In this document: in pieces, positions 1-12,352 of the stretch
Position numbering within the stretch: position 1 is the stretch's first letter
Layout of the letters: each line of letters starts with the position of its first letter
Assembly: GCA_038373865.1 (NCBI GenBank)
Contig: JAXGGA010003374.1
Location: 39,899-103,898 of the forward strand
DNA from: Uloborus plumipes
Lineage: Eukaryota > Arthropoda > Arachnida > Araneae > Uloboridae
DNA length: 64,000 bases
Reading direction: 5' to 3'
The notes under the pieces: model-generated
Databases searched by the model: none
Told to the model about the DNA's origin: nothing
Seen by the model: the letters and a program-made list of their open reading frames with translations, nothing else
Program-made: the position numbers and the translations under genes

Positions 1-409
1 TGCCGGAAAAATGGTATTTTTGCTGGGACATTGGGGAAACTTTTAAAAACCGGCAAAAATGAAAAAAAAAAAAAAAAAACTGACAAAACTAGAACAAATT
101 GCTGGATAGCAAAAAATTTACTAAAAAACAGTATAATTTTAACAAATTACAATTGAGAGTAAAATCAGAAAAATAATTTGAAATTTCATTGGTGAAATTT
201 CATGAGAAAGGAGAGATACTTTTAAAATTTGTATTGGGTTACATTATTCATGGTTCCATTTTATTACTAAATACTAAATGACTTAAATAAGAATGGGGAA
301 AACAGAAGTGGAACTGCAACACAGTATTGCAGTTACATAAATGTTTAAGGTATATAAATTTCTATTTATTGTGATAACTTAAAATAACATTGCAAAGTTG
401 ACAAATTAA
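1..409. other. AT-rich DNA, no gene seen
   Basis: Low-complexity AT-rich sequence with an A-run near 61-79. I see no coding signal, RNA gene or defined repeat end. Confidence 0.5.
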
Positions 410-1035
410 GGGTCATTCCACAGAAATGTCAACCTCAGCCGAAGGAAAAAAAAAATACTGAAATGAAAAAAGTATCAAAAAATAAATAAATAAACAAATA
501 AATGAAAATTATACAACATAAGAAATTTAAAAAAATTGAAAAAGTATTGCAATTATCACTAAGATTAGCCATAATAAACAGTTTGTAATGTGTTTACTGC
601 TTGTTATTCGATGGTTACGTTAGTCACGTTACATTTAGTCACACTCTATCTTGAGTAAAAGTGACACTCAAGACTAAAAAAAAATTAAGATTTAATAAAT
701 GTGTGTTATGTTTTTAAAAGCCAACTTTACACATTTTTCAAATATATCATTCAATTTTTAACACTTGCTTAACTTTGAGAAATGTTTGCCTCATAACATG
801 AGCATTCACTTTCAGGGTTGCAAAAACGTTACGTTAGTCACGCTGCTATTTTGGTTGAAAAAATATCTACTGCCAGTAATTTTGTTTTAAATTCTTAGCA
901 GAAATGATACATAGATACCATGTACATTGTAAATCCACCAGCATAACTAAAAAATATTTTTAATCCTTTAAGTTACAAGTAAAAGCAGTTACAAAATCAG
1001 CTCTTAATGTTACATTAGTCACTATGGAATGACCC
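410..1035. mobile_element. TTAA-flanked non-autonomous DNA element, 626 bp
   Basis: The ends are inverted: GGGTCATTCCA at 410 and TGGAATGACCC ending at 1035. Both are flanked directly by TTAA (406-409, 1036-1039). Inside, a short motif resembling GTTACRTTAGTCAC recurs at least three times. A TTAA target suggests a piggyBac-like class, but the GGG terminus is not the usual CCC. No coding capacity is left. Confidence 0.7.
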
Positions 1036-1240
1036 TTAAAACTTTGTTTAAGTCTTTCATCAGAAAATGTTGACTCAAATGTATTAACTTTTTATCATCC
1101 TGTGCAGTTTTAATTAAATATTTTTATTTACTGTTTTACTTTTGATTGAGACATATTTTCAGGTGATTATAGGTCGTGCAAAGATAACTTTTGTTGCAAT
1201 TAAGTATAGCTACACCCGTTCTAATATGCATTTGTCAGTT

Positions 1241-1459
1241 TTAAATGAATATGCATATTTTTCTACATTTATTATAACTATTGAACGTGTTTTGAATACG
1301 CTTAATATTTTCATCTTCAATTATTATAGATACCTTACACTTTTCCTCCGAGCATTTCCAGTAGTGTGTACTTTTTACTTTCCGATTAATCCTATACATG
1401 TGCTCTTGATAAATTAAAAGTTTGCCTCCCCGGGTCGATTCGATGTATCGGATACTCAT
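1241..1459 (-). pseudogene. FLYWCH-type zinc-finger fragment
   Basis: A 72-codon minus-strand frame starts at a real ATG and reads YIESTRGGKLLIYQEHMYR, then THYWKCSEEKCK. This fits the FLYWCH pattern (RGG-x-L-xxx-Y, YW-x-C, C). The closing H-x-H pair is not in frame; CAT-ATT-CAT (HIH) sits one base out of frame at 1245-1253, just before the stop, so a one-base frameshift is likely. FLYWCH fingers occur in MULE-type transposon genes and in host regulators such as mod(mdg4) isoforms. With no neighbouring exons found, a transposon relic is the simpler reading. Confidence 0.5.
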
Positions 1460-4400
1460 TTTGAGATGTTATCGACCTTACAGAAAGCAGGAGTAAAAAA
1501 AATGGCCGACTTATAACTTAACAACCACCAACACGTTTCTAGTGGAAAGGGGGTTGGTAGGGACAAAAAAAATCCCTGCAAAACCCTTCTTGAAATCCGG
1601 AAATCGTCCCCCTCCTTTGATTGACGTTATCTCTCTCCATAGGGCGTGACCCACTCGTCAAAGTAGCTCGCGTTATCAGTTTTAGGCGAACTACAGTGCA
1701 CACCAACATCCTGTGCCTGTTTCTGAGGGGTATTTTTCTTCATCCCGAATGAGTCGCTATGGGCATTTGCGCCGAAAGATGCAATAACTTGCGGTTTTGC
1801 TATAATGTCGCTGCTATCAGCGTCTGGGATAGCATGTTAGATTGATATGCTAAACATAATTTTACGACAGAGTAGTTTTTTTTTCCGAAAGGAAGAAGAT
1901 AAGAAGTTACGAAGATTGTTATGTCAATTTTCTTCGATTGAGGATGATGCAGAGCAGTTTTCTAGCCGTGTAAAATTGTACTTAATATCTTGAAAAAAGG
2001 ATAAGATAAAAACTGTTAAAAGGAAAAAGACTGAAGTATCCGGTCTTTTTTTCTTTACAGCCAAGTCTTTGTGGTCAGAGCTGAATTTATAAATAGGCAG
2101 AGTAGACAGCTGCCCTAGGGGGCAATATCTAGAAGTGGTAAATTTTCCTTTTTGTACATTTTTTAGAGTTCTTGGAACCAAAATATCAGTATTTTTTAAA
2201 TTTTATGTAATAAAATCTTTTTATCTATATTATCATTCAATAACATTTAATTTCATTTGTCTCATGAAAATAAAATATTTTTCGAGAAAATTGTTTTTAA
2301 GATCAGAAAGGAAAGGGTGATAGATTTCAACTCTGCCTATGACAGGTATACAGGTAAATTTGGCCCTGTTTGTGGTACTAGTACATAAAACTAGCGCAAC
2401 AATTTTATTTGAAAAAATTACGGTTTGTTTAATTTTTGGTGAAAATGATCAATTTGAAATTATTTTATGGTTATAGTTAATTTTTTCGATTGTTCTGAAA
2501 GATATTCTTGCTAAAAAGATAACCGAATGATTAAAAAGAATTATCAACAATTATAATGACTTGCTTTCGTGACTTAGCTAGTTTTCCCAAACATTTTTTG
2601 AGCCCCTGAAAACAACTCACTAAAATGTGAATAAGTGAGTACAACCACAGAATATATTTAATGTAATTTCTAAAATGCGATTGCTGAGCATTCAAAGGTA
2701 TGACATATTGCTTTTTTGAAAGATACTTTATTGAATTAAAACAAAAATGTACATAAAATTATTACTTTTGTGCTGCTATAGCATAACACAGACTTCCGTT
2801 CTAATAAGTGAACTATGGAGTATCCTGCGATTAAAATAATCCTTGATAATTTTTTGGAAAGTGAAATTCATTTCTGAGGATATTCTGGAAAAAAAAAAAA
2901 AATCTTTGTGTATGAAATGGAAGAGAACGGGGAAAGAAAATACGTGTTTTGCTTTCTTCAAACAAACCAATGAATAATAATAATAAAAGACCGAAAGGGA
3001 AACTTTTCAATTTCCACTTGCTTTTACCCCTATTTCTTTACTACGCGCAATTTTTAATTCAACTACAAAGTGAAAATACTCTTGACTAAATTTTTGAGGC
3101 CTTTTCCGATTTTCAAGCGCCGAAATGAGGTGTTAAAAATTCCACCGGTTATGTCCATGGAAAATTTTGCTACTTTTGCTGATTGTTTTATTTTTATTTA
3201 GAGAATTTTTTTTTGTAATTAAAAGTCTCGAGTTTGATCCGTAAGTCGTCAATAGCTTATAGTAACTGCTTTTAATGTGTAAAAATAATAATAATAATAA
3301 TAAAAACCTTTAATCGATATAATCAAGGGAAACAAACTTTTTTGCGCAGGCGGCTCGTACAGGGGGGTATGGGGGGGGGGGGATGACTGCCCCCTCACTT
3401 TCAAAAACAAAAGGGTCATGCCCCTTTACTTTTTACGGTTAAAAATGTTTCGATGGAGTGAAAAAGATTTTTTACTCAGTTGATTGATTAATTTCATCAA
3501 AATAAAAGTTGAAAATTCCAAAAATTGGATTTTTTTTCATGGTATTTCATTAAAATGAATGAAAATCAACCAGTCAAGTTCATTTTGGAGGCCATTTTTC
3601 GCATTTTCTATAGGTCATTTAATCAGTATTGTTAAAAGTCAATAACATAGTCAAATTTAACAAAAATTATTCAAAAAACTTTAGAGGTACTGCCTCTCGC
3701 GCCTGCCCCTTCCACCTGCATTTCTCTTATTGGTGCACCAACCGCCTATGTTTTTTTGCATGTGCTTTATGGCAACAATTCATAAACAGAATAGCTCGAT
3801 CATCTGGCACAGGGTGAAGTGAAAGCAATGAGCAATCTTGTTTGCTTACTTATGCTAACTTTTTTCCTAAAATGGATACTTACGAATTAACCAAGACGTC
3901 AACTACATTCAGATCATAATACATGGGCTGCCATCTATTGAGTAACTGCTAAAGTATTACTATACCCTGCGTGGTGTTGGGAGCACAACCTGAAGTCGAA
4001 GATGATCATAATGCCATCAAAAGTTTTGATATAAACTTTGTTTCAAATCTTTTTGATGTTCGAGTTTCTATTAGGTATTGCATTCCATTTGACTTCACTT
4101 TTTTATTTTATAAATTTACGGAAGTTTCAATTGTTACTTAGAAGAGTTGAAGAACATAAAATATTGGGTTTTATCGGATGCTTTTCATCCATAAATAAAC
4201 TAATTTCTTTACTTGTTCCGCATTTTCATGGTTTTAAAACTACTTTAAAATTTTATGTATTTTTAAATTCATGAAAATTGCTAAGTATTTTAGCAATGTC
4301 TTAAGCATTTGTGAAAAAATATACAGAAACTCCGTAGATATTATCTATCAGTTCGTTTTCTAAATTGTATGCAGGCTAATGAAAAATGTGCTGAAAGTTG

Positions 4401-4466
4401 ATCATGATTGAAGAGGTAAAAATCCCCCACTTAACAATTAAATGTTATGAATTGTAGACATTTAAA
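1460..4466. other. No gene seen; AT-rich repeats debris
   Basis: It contains A and T runs, a G-run near 3369-3381 and a (TAA)n patch near 3284-3303. Around 3350-3705 the pair CAGGCGGCTCG and CTCGCGCCTG may be worn transposon ends, but no target-site duplication supports this. Short open frames here have no recognisable product. Confidence 0.4.
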
Positions 4467-4488
4467 TCTACTTATATTAAAAACTGAG

Positions 4489-4525
<37 letters not shown>

Positions 4526-5298
4526 ATCTATCTTTCTTTCTAACTATCTATCTATGTCACGCTTCTTTCTCCTGAACGCCAACGAACTGAAAGTCGAACC
4601 AGGTACCGATAGATAGGTAATTTTTCAAGCTTCATTAGTTTCAATTCATATAATTATACGATTTTAATTAGCGAAGATATCAATTAATAAGTAGTCAAGT
4701 TTAAAGCGATTAAGCCTAATAAATGATTAAATATTAAATCCATTCTTGCATTGCAAAACGTGGTTGCCATGAAACAGTAATAAAAATGATAATGAGAATT
4801 TTGAATGAAGGCTTAACTAAATCAAACACGAAACTCATAAGCGGGCCACTTACGTAGAATTTTTATCGATAGCTACTGGTAATATTTTGAAACATTTATT
4901 TGTTGAAGAGCCATCTACTTATATTAAAAACTGAGTATCTATGTCTGCTTTTTTCCTTTGAGCGAGCTGAACTTACTGAAACTTTCCTCACCATCTTGAA
5001 GGCGTGAAGCATCTCAATAATTCGAATGATTTTTTTTATATAGGAAAAAAGTAAAGGCGTGAAGCGCCTGTAAGCGAGCCGCCTTGGCGGGGAGTAGTTT
5101 CTTTAAATTTTTTTCTCACTACTTTCAGGGCACGAAGTGCCCGTGCAACGCCGGGCCACGTGCGTGGTATGTCTTGAAATCGAATGAACATTAAATTATA
5201 TCAAATAATATAACTTCAGAATGAGGTAAAAGTTAGAGAGGGGAGACGTTATGCATCAACATGCCGCAGGAAGCTAATCTAGCTGCCCTGGCAGCTAG
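4467..5298 (+). mobile_element. Nested Helitron-like elements
   Basis: The start TCTACTTATATTAAAAACTG occurs twice, at 4467 and 4914, each after an A. A single end with a short hairpin (CTGCCCTGGCAG) followed by CTAG lies at 5295-5298, before a T. Starting with TC, ending in CTAG after a hairpin, and inserting between A and T are Helitron hallmarks. The inner copy (4914-5298, 385 bp) looks complete; the outer has lost its own end. The first copy carries a TTTC/TATC microsatellite (about 4497-4555). Confidence 0.6.
4497..4555. repeat. (TTTC)n / (TATC)n microsatellite
   Basis: Repeated ctttctttctttc turning to atctatcta, just inside the start of the first Helitron-like copy. Confidence 0.85.
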
Positions 5299-6647
5299 TA
5301 AAAGTATTAACTGTTGAAAAAATGTTTTAACGACCTTAATTTATATGTTATCAGGACCTGAAATTCAATTTACTATACTTGATCCATTTGCGTATGCTTT
5401 TTATTCCACCTAGTTGTAGACTGCTTTGTCAGGGAATATTTTTTTCTCTGCACTCTTTTTTATACTTCAAAATAAAATCTTCTTGTTCAATATGTATTTC
5501 TAATCCTTAATCATAAAATATTTTTTTTCATCCAATAAATTTCTTCGACTCTTTCCTAAGGATTTTACCTTAGTTATTGGGATTGTTTTTAAAGCCGTTC
5601 TTTTTTTCCTGAATGATATGGGTTTCTGTCTAAAAACTGGTACTTTTTCTTTCGTCTTAGACTCCTCAATTGTATCACTTGAAGTTTTCCCAGCGCTATT
5701 AAAATTTTTCCTCTAATCATATTTTCCCTTTTGTCATTGGAGGTGGTTTTCGCTAAGATCCCGCGTCCTCAGTCATAATAATGCAATGCGCTGCGTTAAA
5801 TTTTTCAATTTCACATTAACATTCTGAGCGGTGCGTACATAGTTGGGAAAACAGATTTAAGGGAACTTGCCTTTTTATTGGGCAGATGTTATGGTGGATG
5901 TTTTTTTTTTATTTTTTTTATTTTTTTTTTTTTAATTTTTATTAAACCGCAAAAGGCCAGTTGAAATTATCCAGTCAGCGTTACTTAACAACCAGATATT
6001 TTAAATAAAAAGGTGATTTAAAATTAGTTTACGTTACATTTGCGTTGTTTTCATAATAAAAAACCCAAATGTATCGAATAACCGAGATCCCTCCTCCCCC
6101 CAAAACAGCACTAGTTAATTGGGAAGAAGAACAGAATACTTTTTCTCCTGATTTAAATACACTACCGACGTCAATAAACGTCTCCGGTTTTGTATTTCTC
6201 TTTTAAATGAAGGGGCAAGTGTATAAAAGTGTGACAATTTTTGAAACTTCTAGAAAAAGCTTAAAAAAAATGTTATTTTTCTCTAATGGATTTTTTTCAA
6301 CGAGTAAAACGGGGTCATATTCTTATGACCCCGTTATGATATCTTAGTTACCAACCATTTCTGTGACTAAGGGGACATGATACTGATGGACTTATCAAAC
6401 CTTCATCGATGGTAAAAAGTAAGTTTCAAAAAGTGTCACATATCACTTTTATTCACTTGCCCCTTCGAATGTTCGAGGCCAACGAAGCGTATAAAAGCAT
6501 CATAAATTAAATTGAATTTTGTGAGACTTATAATACTATGGAACCATCTGCTCAAAGATAGATATTGAGGAAAGAAAGAACTTCATAAACAGTACTAATA
6601 ATTGCCTCTACTGAAAAACAATCTTGAAGCCTCTGCAGACAATCTGC
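5299..6647. other. No gene seen
   Basis: AT-rich, with a T-rich low-complexity tract at about 5898-5940. No supported gene or element end. Confidence 0.4.
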
Positions 6648-6923
6648 CAATGGCGGATCCAGAAATGTTTCATGGGAGGGACAATTGATATTTGTGATTC
6701 ACATTTTACTATGCATACTGGTTTACAAATATCAACCACAAAGATTTCGGACTTAAATTCCTAAACATTTGCGGGGGTAAAGCCCCAAACCTAATTCCCC
6801 CAACATTATTGAAACATTTACAAAATTGCATTTTTTGAACTTCAATATCGAAAAATTACTGGTGGAGAGTCCCCCAAGGGAGGGGCGATCGCTCCCTTCG
6901 CAACTCCCTTGCATCCGTCCCTG
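6648..6923. mobile_element. hAT-like remnant, dispersed family copy 1
   Basis: It starts CAATGGCGGATCCAGAAATG and ends GCATCCGTCCCTG, imperfect inverted ends of the widespread CAGNGRCGGATCCA type. A diverged relative with the same internal strings (TTTTTTGAACTTCAAT, GGGAGGGGC) lies at 23773-24072. No clear target duplication. Confidence 0.5.
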
Positions 6924-8100
6924 TGGTCTGCTTGGTGGAGACTATCTTGACGAACAGCATTTCTGTCTTGTCTTGTGTTACCAGTCACAGTAATGTTAAC
7001 TCAAAATATAATTTAAGGATGTTATATGCAATTCCCTAAGGCTATGAATAATTGGATGAATCGTGGATGTGAATGGGGAGAGAGAATTAAACTTTAAGAA
7101 CAATAATTTCTCGTTTTCTGTTCAAAATGCGCACATGCACACTCGTGTGTGCATGAGTACTCACATTTGCAGATGTGCCGTGCTAAAACTTTTCTATTGA
7201 AATTGTTCAAATTTAGAATCAAACATTAGAAGTATTTCTTTTAAGTTGGAGTAATTGCTTGGAGTAATTGGTGCCGGGTCTATTGGGAACAAGCCGGTTC
7301 CCTTCCCCTGGGTGGCAACTTCTAGTTAGCGATAAGTGTGCCTTAAATATGTGTGTGTTGAAACTTGGTATAAAAACTTAAAGGAAGGTAGTAGAGACAG
7401 TTTTAAGATTTGTCCTGGTTTGGAAAATTCGTAGATCCGACACTGCTCGAAATTATATTGTATTACGAATAAAATAATAGATATTGACGATTTTCTCAAT
7501 ACAAGCTTGTGCATTCTTTTGTTAAACTCTTCCTGCCACAGAAAAATAAAAGTAGAAACTTATTAAGTTGGTTATACACGCTGAATAAAAATGTGAGAAA
7601 TAAAATTTTTCGTTGGCATAGAAAAAATTAAATTCTTGCAAAGCGCTATAAAAAAGTTAAGTTTTTTTTTGTGTTAGAAAATTGGTTAGTATGATCCAGT
7701 CGAGGCATTTTATTCGAACAACGATTTGTAGTCAAGCGGCATCGACGATTATTTTATAAACCATTTTTTTTACACAACTACAGTCGAAATTTACATTTTT
7801 GTGCCAGATTTCTCTTTTGTGTTAATTAAAAAAGATATTTCCGAATAACTCTTAAATATTTGGTTCTCATTTCTAGACCGTACCAACAAAGAAAACTTTT
7901 TAATAATTTAGTTGGTTATAGTTATAATTGATCAAAATCGTAGTGCTGCCATCTATACAAGTTATTCTACACTAATCATTGAGCATCAAATTTTGGCCCA
8001 AAATGATGTGACATCGCGTGGTGACATCTACTCTTTTACTCATTTACAGTTTTTTCGCTATTTTGACTGGCTACGCAACTTACTGTAATTTTTTGGCACC
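6924..8100. other. No gene seen
   Basis: AT-rich. A palindromic GCACAC/GTGTGC cluster lies near 7128-7160. Nothing else supported. Confidence 0.4.
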
Positions 8101-8112
8101 CACATCACCAGA

Positions 8113-8393
8113 GGGGGGGGGGGGGCGAAGTCATGGCGCCATTGAAATTTTTAGTGCGAGGGAGTGGAGGTAATTTTATAGGATTTTTCAACCCCGTTTT
8201 GTAAGGTCTTGTACTGGGAGGGGGGGGGGTCCTTTGTAATACCCATAACTTCTACTACACATTTCTACTTTGCACATTTGGTGGCTTTGACAAAATATAT
8301 TGCGCAGCCGCAAACTGCTCCATTGAAATTTTTCGGAGGTTGGCGGGATCTTGCAGGATTTTCGATCTATTGGGGCGGGGGGGGGGGGGGGGG
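8113..8393. repeat. G-tract-bearing degenerate tandem repeat
   Basis: Two related units share CCATTGAAATTTTT about 177 bp apart, each near a long G run: 8113-8125, 8220-8229 and 8377-8393 (13, 10 and 17 G). No gene is supported, although poly-G creates glycine-rich open frames. Confidence 0.5.
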
Positions 8394-9273
8394 CTCATTC
8401 TTTTGTCATCTTTCGCACCAGAGTCGCGTTTCAGAGAAATATAAACATCGCGTTTTGCAAAAATTCTCAAATCGCGAGAAATTTGAGTAGGAATCGCAAT
8501 TTTGTAGAAGCTCACGGAAGTTAGGACGGAATCGTGGGCTAAATATATATATTTTTTTACTCTAAGGAACTACTTTGTTACTGAAAGCAGTTGAAAAAGT
8601 TATTAAAAAAATTGTAATCTAATAGGCAAACTTTCCCAAGTTACTTCTACGAAAAAGTAGTCATTAGCAGTGATTCTCTTTGGCGTGGGAAAACTTACTT
8701 CTTTTCTCTTCTTTCTTCTTCTGTTTTTAAAAATCTGTCTCATAAACATAAATCTTTTCCCTCTTAACCCTTTTAGGACCGTGGAATATAAGCTCACAGT
8801 TTTTAAAATGAATTATTTGGTGTAATTAATAAAGGATTAAATTTTTTTCTATACTATTGGAACTCCAATATCTTTAGTAAATAATAATAATAATAAAAAA
8901 AAAAACCTATTTGATTTTGATTTTTGCCTTCAAACATATTCTAGTAAGTTTAATATTTATTATTACCGTTATTGATAGAGATTTATGCATCAAATTTAAA
9001 GGATGGATTGAAATTTCCTTCTAGTTTATGTTGACTTTTAAACTATTTGTTATCAACATTCTTTGAGGTTGCTAATCCAGGAGTTTTAAGCTCCTAGTGA
9101 GAGCGAAAAAATTCTTATGAGTGCGACAAAAGTTGTTGCTTTTTGTTTTATAATGAATTCTCAGATTTCTCCATATATTTACAGTCAAGTTTCGGAGTAC
9201 TTGTGAAAATTTCGTATTACGTCTTCCTGAATGTTTGTTATGTATCATGTCGTAAGATGGGAAAACACTTTTA
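8394..9273. other. No gene seen
   Basis: AT-rich sequence with short (AAT)n at about 8882-8897. No coding similarity noticed. Confidence 0.4.
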
Positions 9274-9412
9274 GGGCCCTGCTCCACATTGACGTAAAGC
9301 AGAAAAATAAAGCAGAAACGTAAAACGGATTAAATGGTATTCCTATGGAAAGTACCCGGATTTTCGGTTTCTGCCTTCAATTTCGGTCCTGTTTTCTGCT
9401 GATGTGGAGCAG

Positions 9413-10815
9413 CAGGGGTGCCCACAGGGGGGGATTATGGCGCAAGTTGCGCCATCAAAATTTGGGGGGGGGGATTTTTTAAAACTAATTTATTTATTTA
9501 TTTAAGGTAGTAGTCTGGTAACTAATGCCTATTTTCATGACTTTTTTGGAGGGTGGTTTTTTACGGGAAAATAAAAAAGAATTATCTTGAATATTAAGAG
9601 TGTTTTTATTTACATATTGAAAATATAGAAAAAAATTTATTTGAAAAAATTTAATAGTTTATTACGATTATTATTGTCACTCGAAGTTGGAACCTCAAGA
9701 AAAATGCACGTGGGTGGCCCGGGTGATTTTGGATCTTGATGTTATCTGAAATCAAATATTCTTGATTATTCTTAATCTATAGCTATGTCATTCTGGTCGG
9801 AACTACTGAAGTTAAATTTCAAGGGTAAATAACAAAATGATGGACTTTGAAAAAAAAAGTCCTTTTATTTTAGCAAAGAAAGGGTTGAAAATAAAAAGTT
9901 AGGGGTGAAAAAAATTATCTTTAGTTCCGACGAGAACTATAAGTGTGTAGAACAGCCTGTTAAAATTTGAAAGCAATCGGTTCAGTAGAAAAAAAGTTAG
10001 GACCCGGACCGATCAGAAAAACAATGTTTTGAGAAAAACGCGTTTAAAGTTCAACAACAAACTCCGAGGCGCTCTAGGAAACTCATTATAACTCCCGAAT
10101 CGAATTTCTGTCTGAAATTTTTTACAGTATATTCTTAAGACATTGTACTTTCAAATTAAGCAAAAAAAAAAAAAAAAAAAAAAAAATGATTTTTTGAATC
10201 CAAGTTACCAGACTACTATTTTAAAGGTTAGACTCTGAGGCGCTCTAGGACACTCGTTCTAACTCCCGAAATATTTCGACTTTCTGTCCGAAATTTCACA
10301 GTATATTCTCAAGACATTATACTTTCAAGTTAAGCAAAAAAAAAAATTCGATTTTCTGAACCCAAGTTACCAGACTACTACCTTAAATTATTTGTTCATT
10401 TATTTTTTTAATTTAAATTATTTACGGATTTTTTTAATAAAAATTATTCATCAATTTATTTTTAACAGAAAGTATTCATTAATTTATTTTTTAATGAAAA
10501 TTATTCAATAATTTAGTTTTTCAATCAAATTATTTCTTTTATTATTTATTTATTTATTTTGTTTGTGTGCGTGTCTGTGTAATTGGAATGTCTGGAAAAG
10601 CGATTCTATTCTGCGCATAGTTCGAACTTTTAAAAAATTAATAATATATAAAAATAATAATAGTTATAATTAAAAAAAATAAATAATATTTAAACAAATA
10701 AATAAATAAAAAAGAGGGGAAAAAAATAAAAATAAAAAGCACAAAAGGGCTGTGAAAATTTTTGGGGGGGAATTTGCGCCATTGAGCTTGGGGGGGGGGG
10801 GGATGGGCACCCCTG
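9413..10815. mobile_element. hAT-like non-autonomous element, 1,403 bp
   Basis: It begins CAGGGGTGCCCA and ends TGGGCACCCCTG, classic hAT-type ends. The perfect 8-bp duplication TGGAGCAG flanks it (9405-9412, 10816-10823). It carries long G runs near both ends and no transposase frame. A TTAA-flanked element (9506-10382) sits inside it. Confidence 0.92.
9506..10382. mobile_element. TTAA-flanked element nested inside the hAT-like element, 877 bp
   Basis: Inverted ends GGTAGTAGTCTGGTAAC and GTTACCAGACTACTACC, flanked by TTAA (9502-9505, 10383-10386). Its 3' part is duplicated in tandem: about 10040-10220 and 10226-10380 share GAGGCGCTCTAGGA, an ACAGTATATTCT string and CAAGTTACCAGACTACT. Confidence 0.8.
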
Positions 10816-10828
10816 TGGAGCAGGGCCC

Positions 10829-11342
10829 TTACAGTATTGAAATATTTAATAGGCAATCTTGTAACATATTGTTACCTGCTAAATTATTATTAGTTGAAAT
10901 ATTTTGTTTTCTCTTTTGATTATTATTTTTTTTTTTTGAAACCCTCGATGGGCTATTCTGCGATAAACTTAGTCTATTTCAGTGTTGAGTGCTCTTGTGA
11001 AAATATGACTTCTCGGAAAACTTCTATAAGTTTGACGCTGCATTTGCGTGTAGGGAAGGATTTAAATGATCTTTTCGGGAGGGGCGATTGAATAATGCAT
11101 TATACAGGTGGGGGTGGGGAGTGGGGACTAAAGTTTTAAAAAAAAGTTGAAAATTAAAGCATGTTGTTTCTTTTTCTTAAAAAAACGATTTGAAGAGTGT
11201 CATTCACAGGTTGCAAGTGTTTTGAATACAAGGTTAAAAATATGAAACATTAATTATAAAAAAAAAAAAAAGAAAAGAAAATCGGAAATAAAGTTCTATA
11301 GGAAAGTTAAGGAAATTGTAGGTCATCTTTAACGACATTAGA
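10829..11342. other. No gene seen
   Basis: AT-rich, with a T-run near 10926. No supported element ends. Confidence 0.4.
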
Positions 11343-11770
11343 CAAAAGCATGGGATTTGAAATTTTCCTTCGGACCGAAGCCCCAATATTAGAGACTTTT
11401 TTCTAATGTTTAAGAGAGAGAGATTCTGTGGTCTTCCCTCGGAAATTTTTCGGATCTGAAGTTTTTAAAAACACGATTGTCTAGGCCGACTTTGGAAACA
11501 TTAGAGGAAGGAATGCGTTAAAGGAATGTCCTCAGCCATTTGTTTATGAAACTTTTAAGCGCAAAACTTTAGAGTCTTTGATGGCGAGGGGGAGAGGGGA
11601 CTTTTCTTTGGATAATTTTTGGAATTTTTCTTAGAAATGCAGTTAAAGGCATTTTTTTTTAATACAGGGAGGGAAGTATCGACGGTCTTCGCCTTGAAAA
11701 TTTCCGAATTTTCTACCTTTTCGGGAGGGGCGAGGGGTGCGATAGCCCACCTCCTGTGGATCCGTCACTG
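11343..11770. mobile_element. Worn hAT-like remnant
   Basis: It ends GTGGATCCGTCACTG, the common CAGTGACGGATCCAC terminus. Upstream it has the GGGAGGGGCGAGGGG and TTTTCGGA strings of the dispersed family also at 6648 and 23773. The left end is not defined. Confidence 0.4.
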
Positions 11771-12194
11771 TTTGCTTGTTGAATAGAACAACTTCAAAAT
11801 AATTCATCAATAAATTGTTAGATTACACGTCACAAGAACCATCTTTTCTCCTCGTTTTTTAAAGGCTGCCACTTGATACTGGCAGGAAGGCGACACTTTC
11901 CGATCCCGAGCTACATGTGTCATAGCTGGGCTCTAATTCAGTTATAACACTGAAAATCCGAGCATAATTTTATGTAAATATTTCCACCCTTCCTCCGGCT
12001 ATAGCGAAACAATACGGTAGTTAAATTGAGTTAAATACAATTGTTCACATTGATATTATTTTTTAAATTGATATGATATTTTAAATTGATATTGAATTGA
12101 ACTTATAGATTGAAATAATTATTGCTTAGTTTGATCTTCTAAATTTTTAAAAATAAATAAATAAGTGTGAAATTCATGTGCAGTTTTATTTCTA
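11771..12194. other. No gene seen
   Basis: AT-rich. It includes a TTAAATTGATAT-type short repeat at about 12060-12090. Confidence 0.4.
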
Positions 12195-12352
12195 ATACCT
12201 TATAAGTTGTCAACGTGCGATGACTCGAAGCCTTATAACTTGAATATTTCTTTACCTCGAAAGGTCATAAGCACTTGAACATGCTATAGAAACTTCTCAC
12301 ACCTCGAATGCTTAAGAAGGCCTTGAGACTTCGAGTTACCGAGAGTTTACTG
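12195..12352. mobile_element. pogo-like element remnant
   Basis: On the minus strand the end reads CAGTAAACTCTCGGTAACTCG, the usual pogo-type terminus, with further CTCGAA motifs inward. The opposite end was not found. Confidence 0.45.

Larger units (their letters stand above)
9274..10828. mobile_element. Harbinger-like MITE (144 bp), split by a hAT-like insertion
   Basis: The ends GGGCCCTGCTCCACAT and AGCAGGGCCC are flanked by TTA on both sides (9271-9273, 10829-10831). Removing the inserted hAT-like element and one of its 8-bp duplications leaves 144 bp, exactly the length of the uninterrupted copy at 57671-57814. A TTA target and short terminal repeats suit PIF/Harbinger-type miniature elements. 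Confidence 0.85.

Noticed and set aside
3350..3705. hAT-like element bounded by CAGGCGGCTCG and CTCGCGCCTG
   Set aside because: The ends match poorly and there is no 8-bp target duplication.
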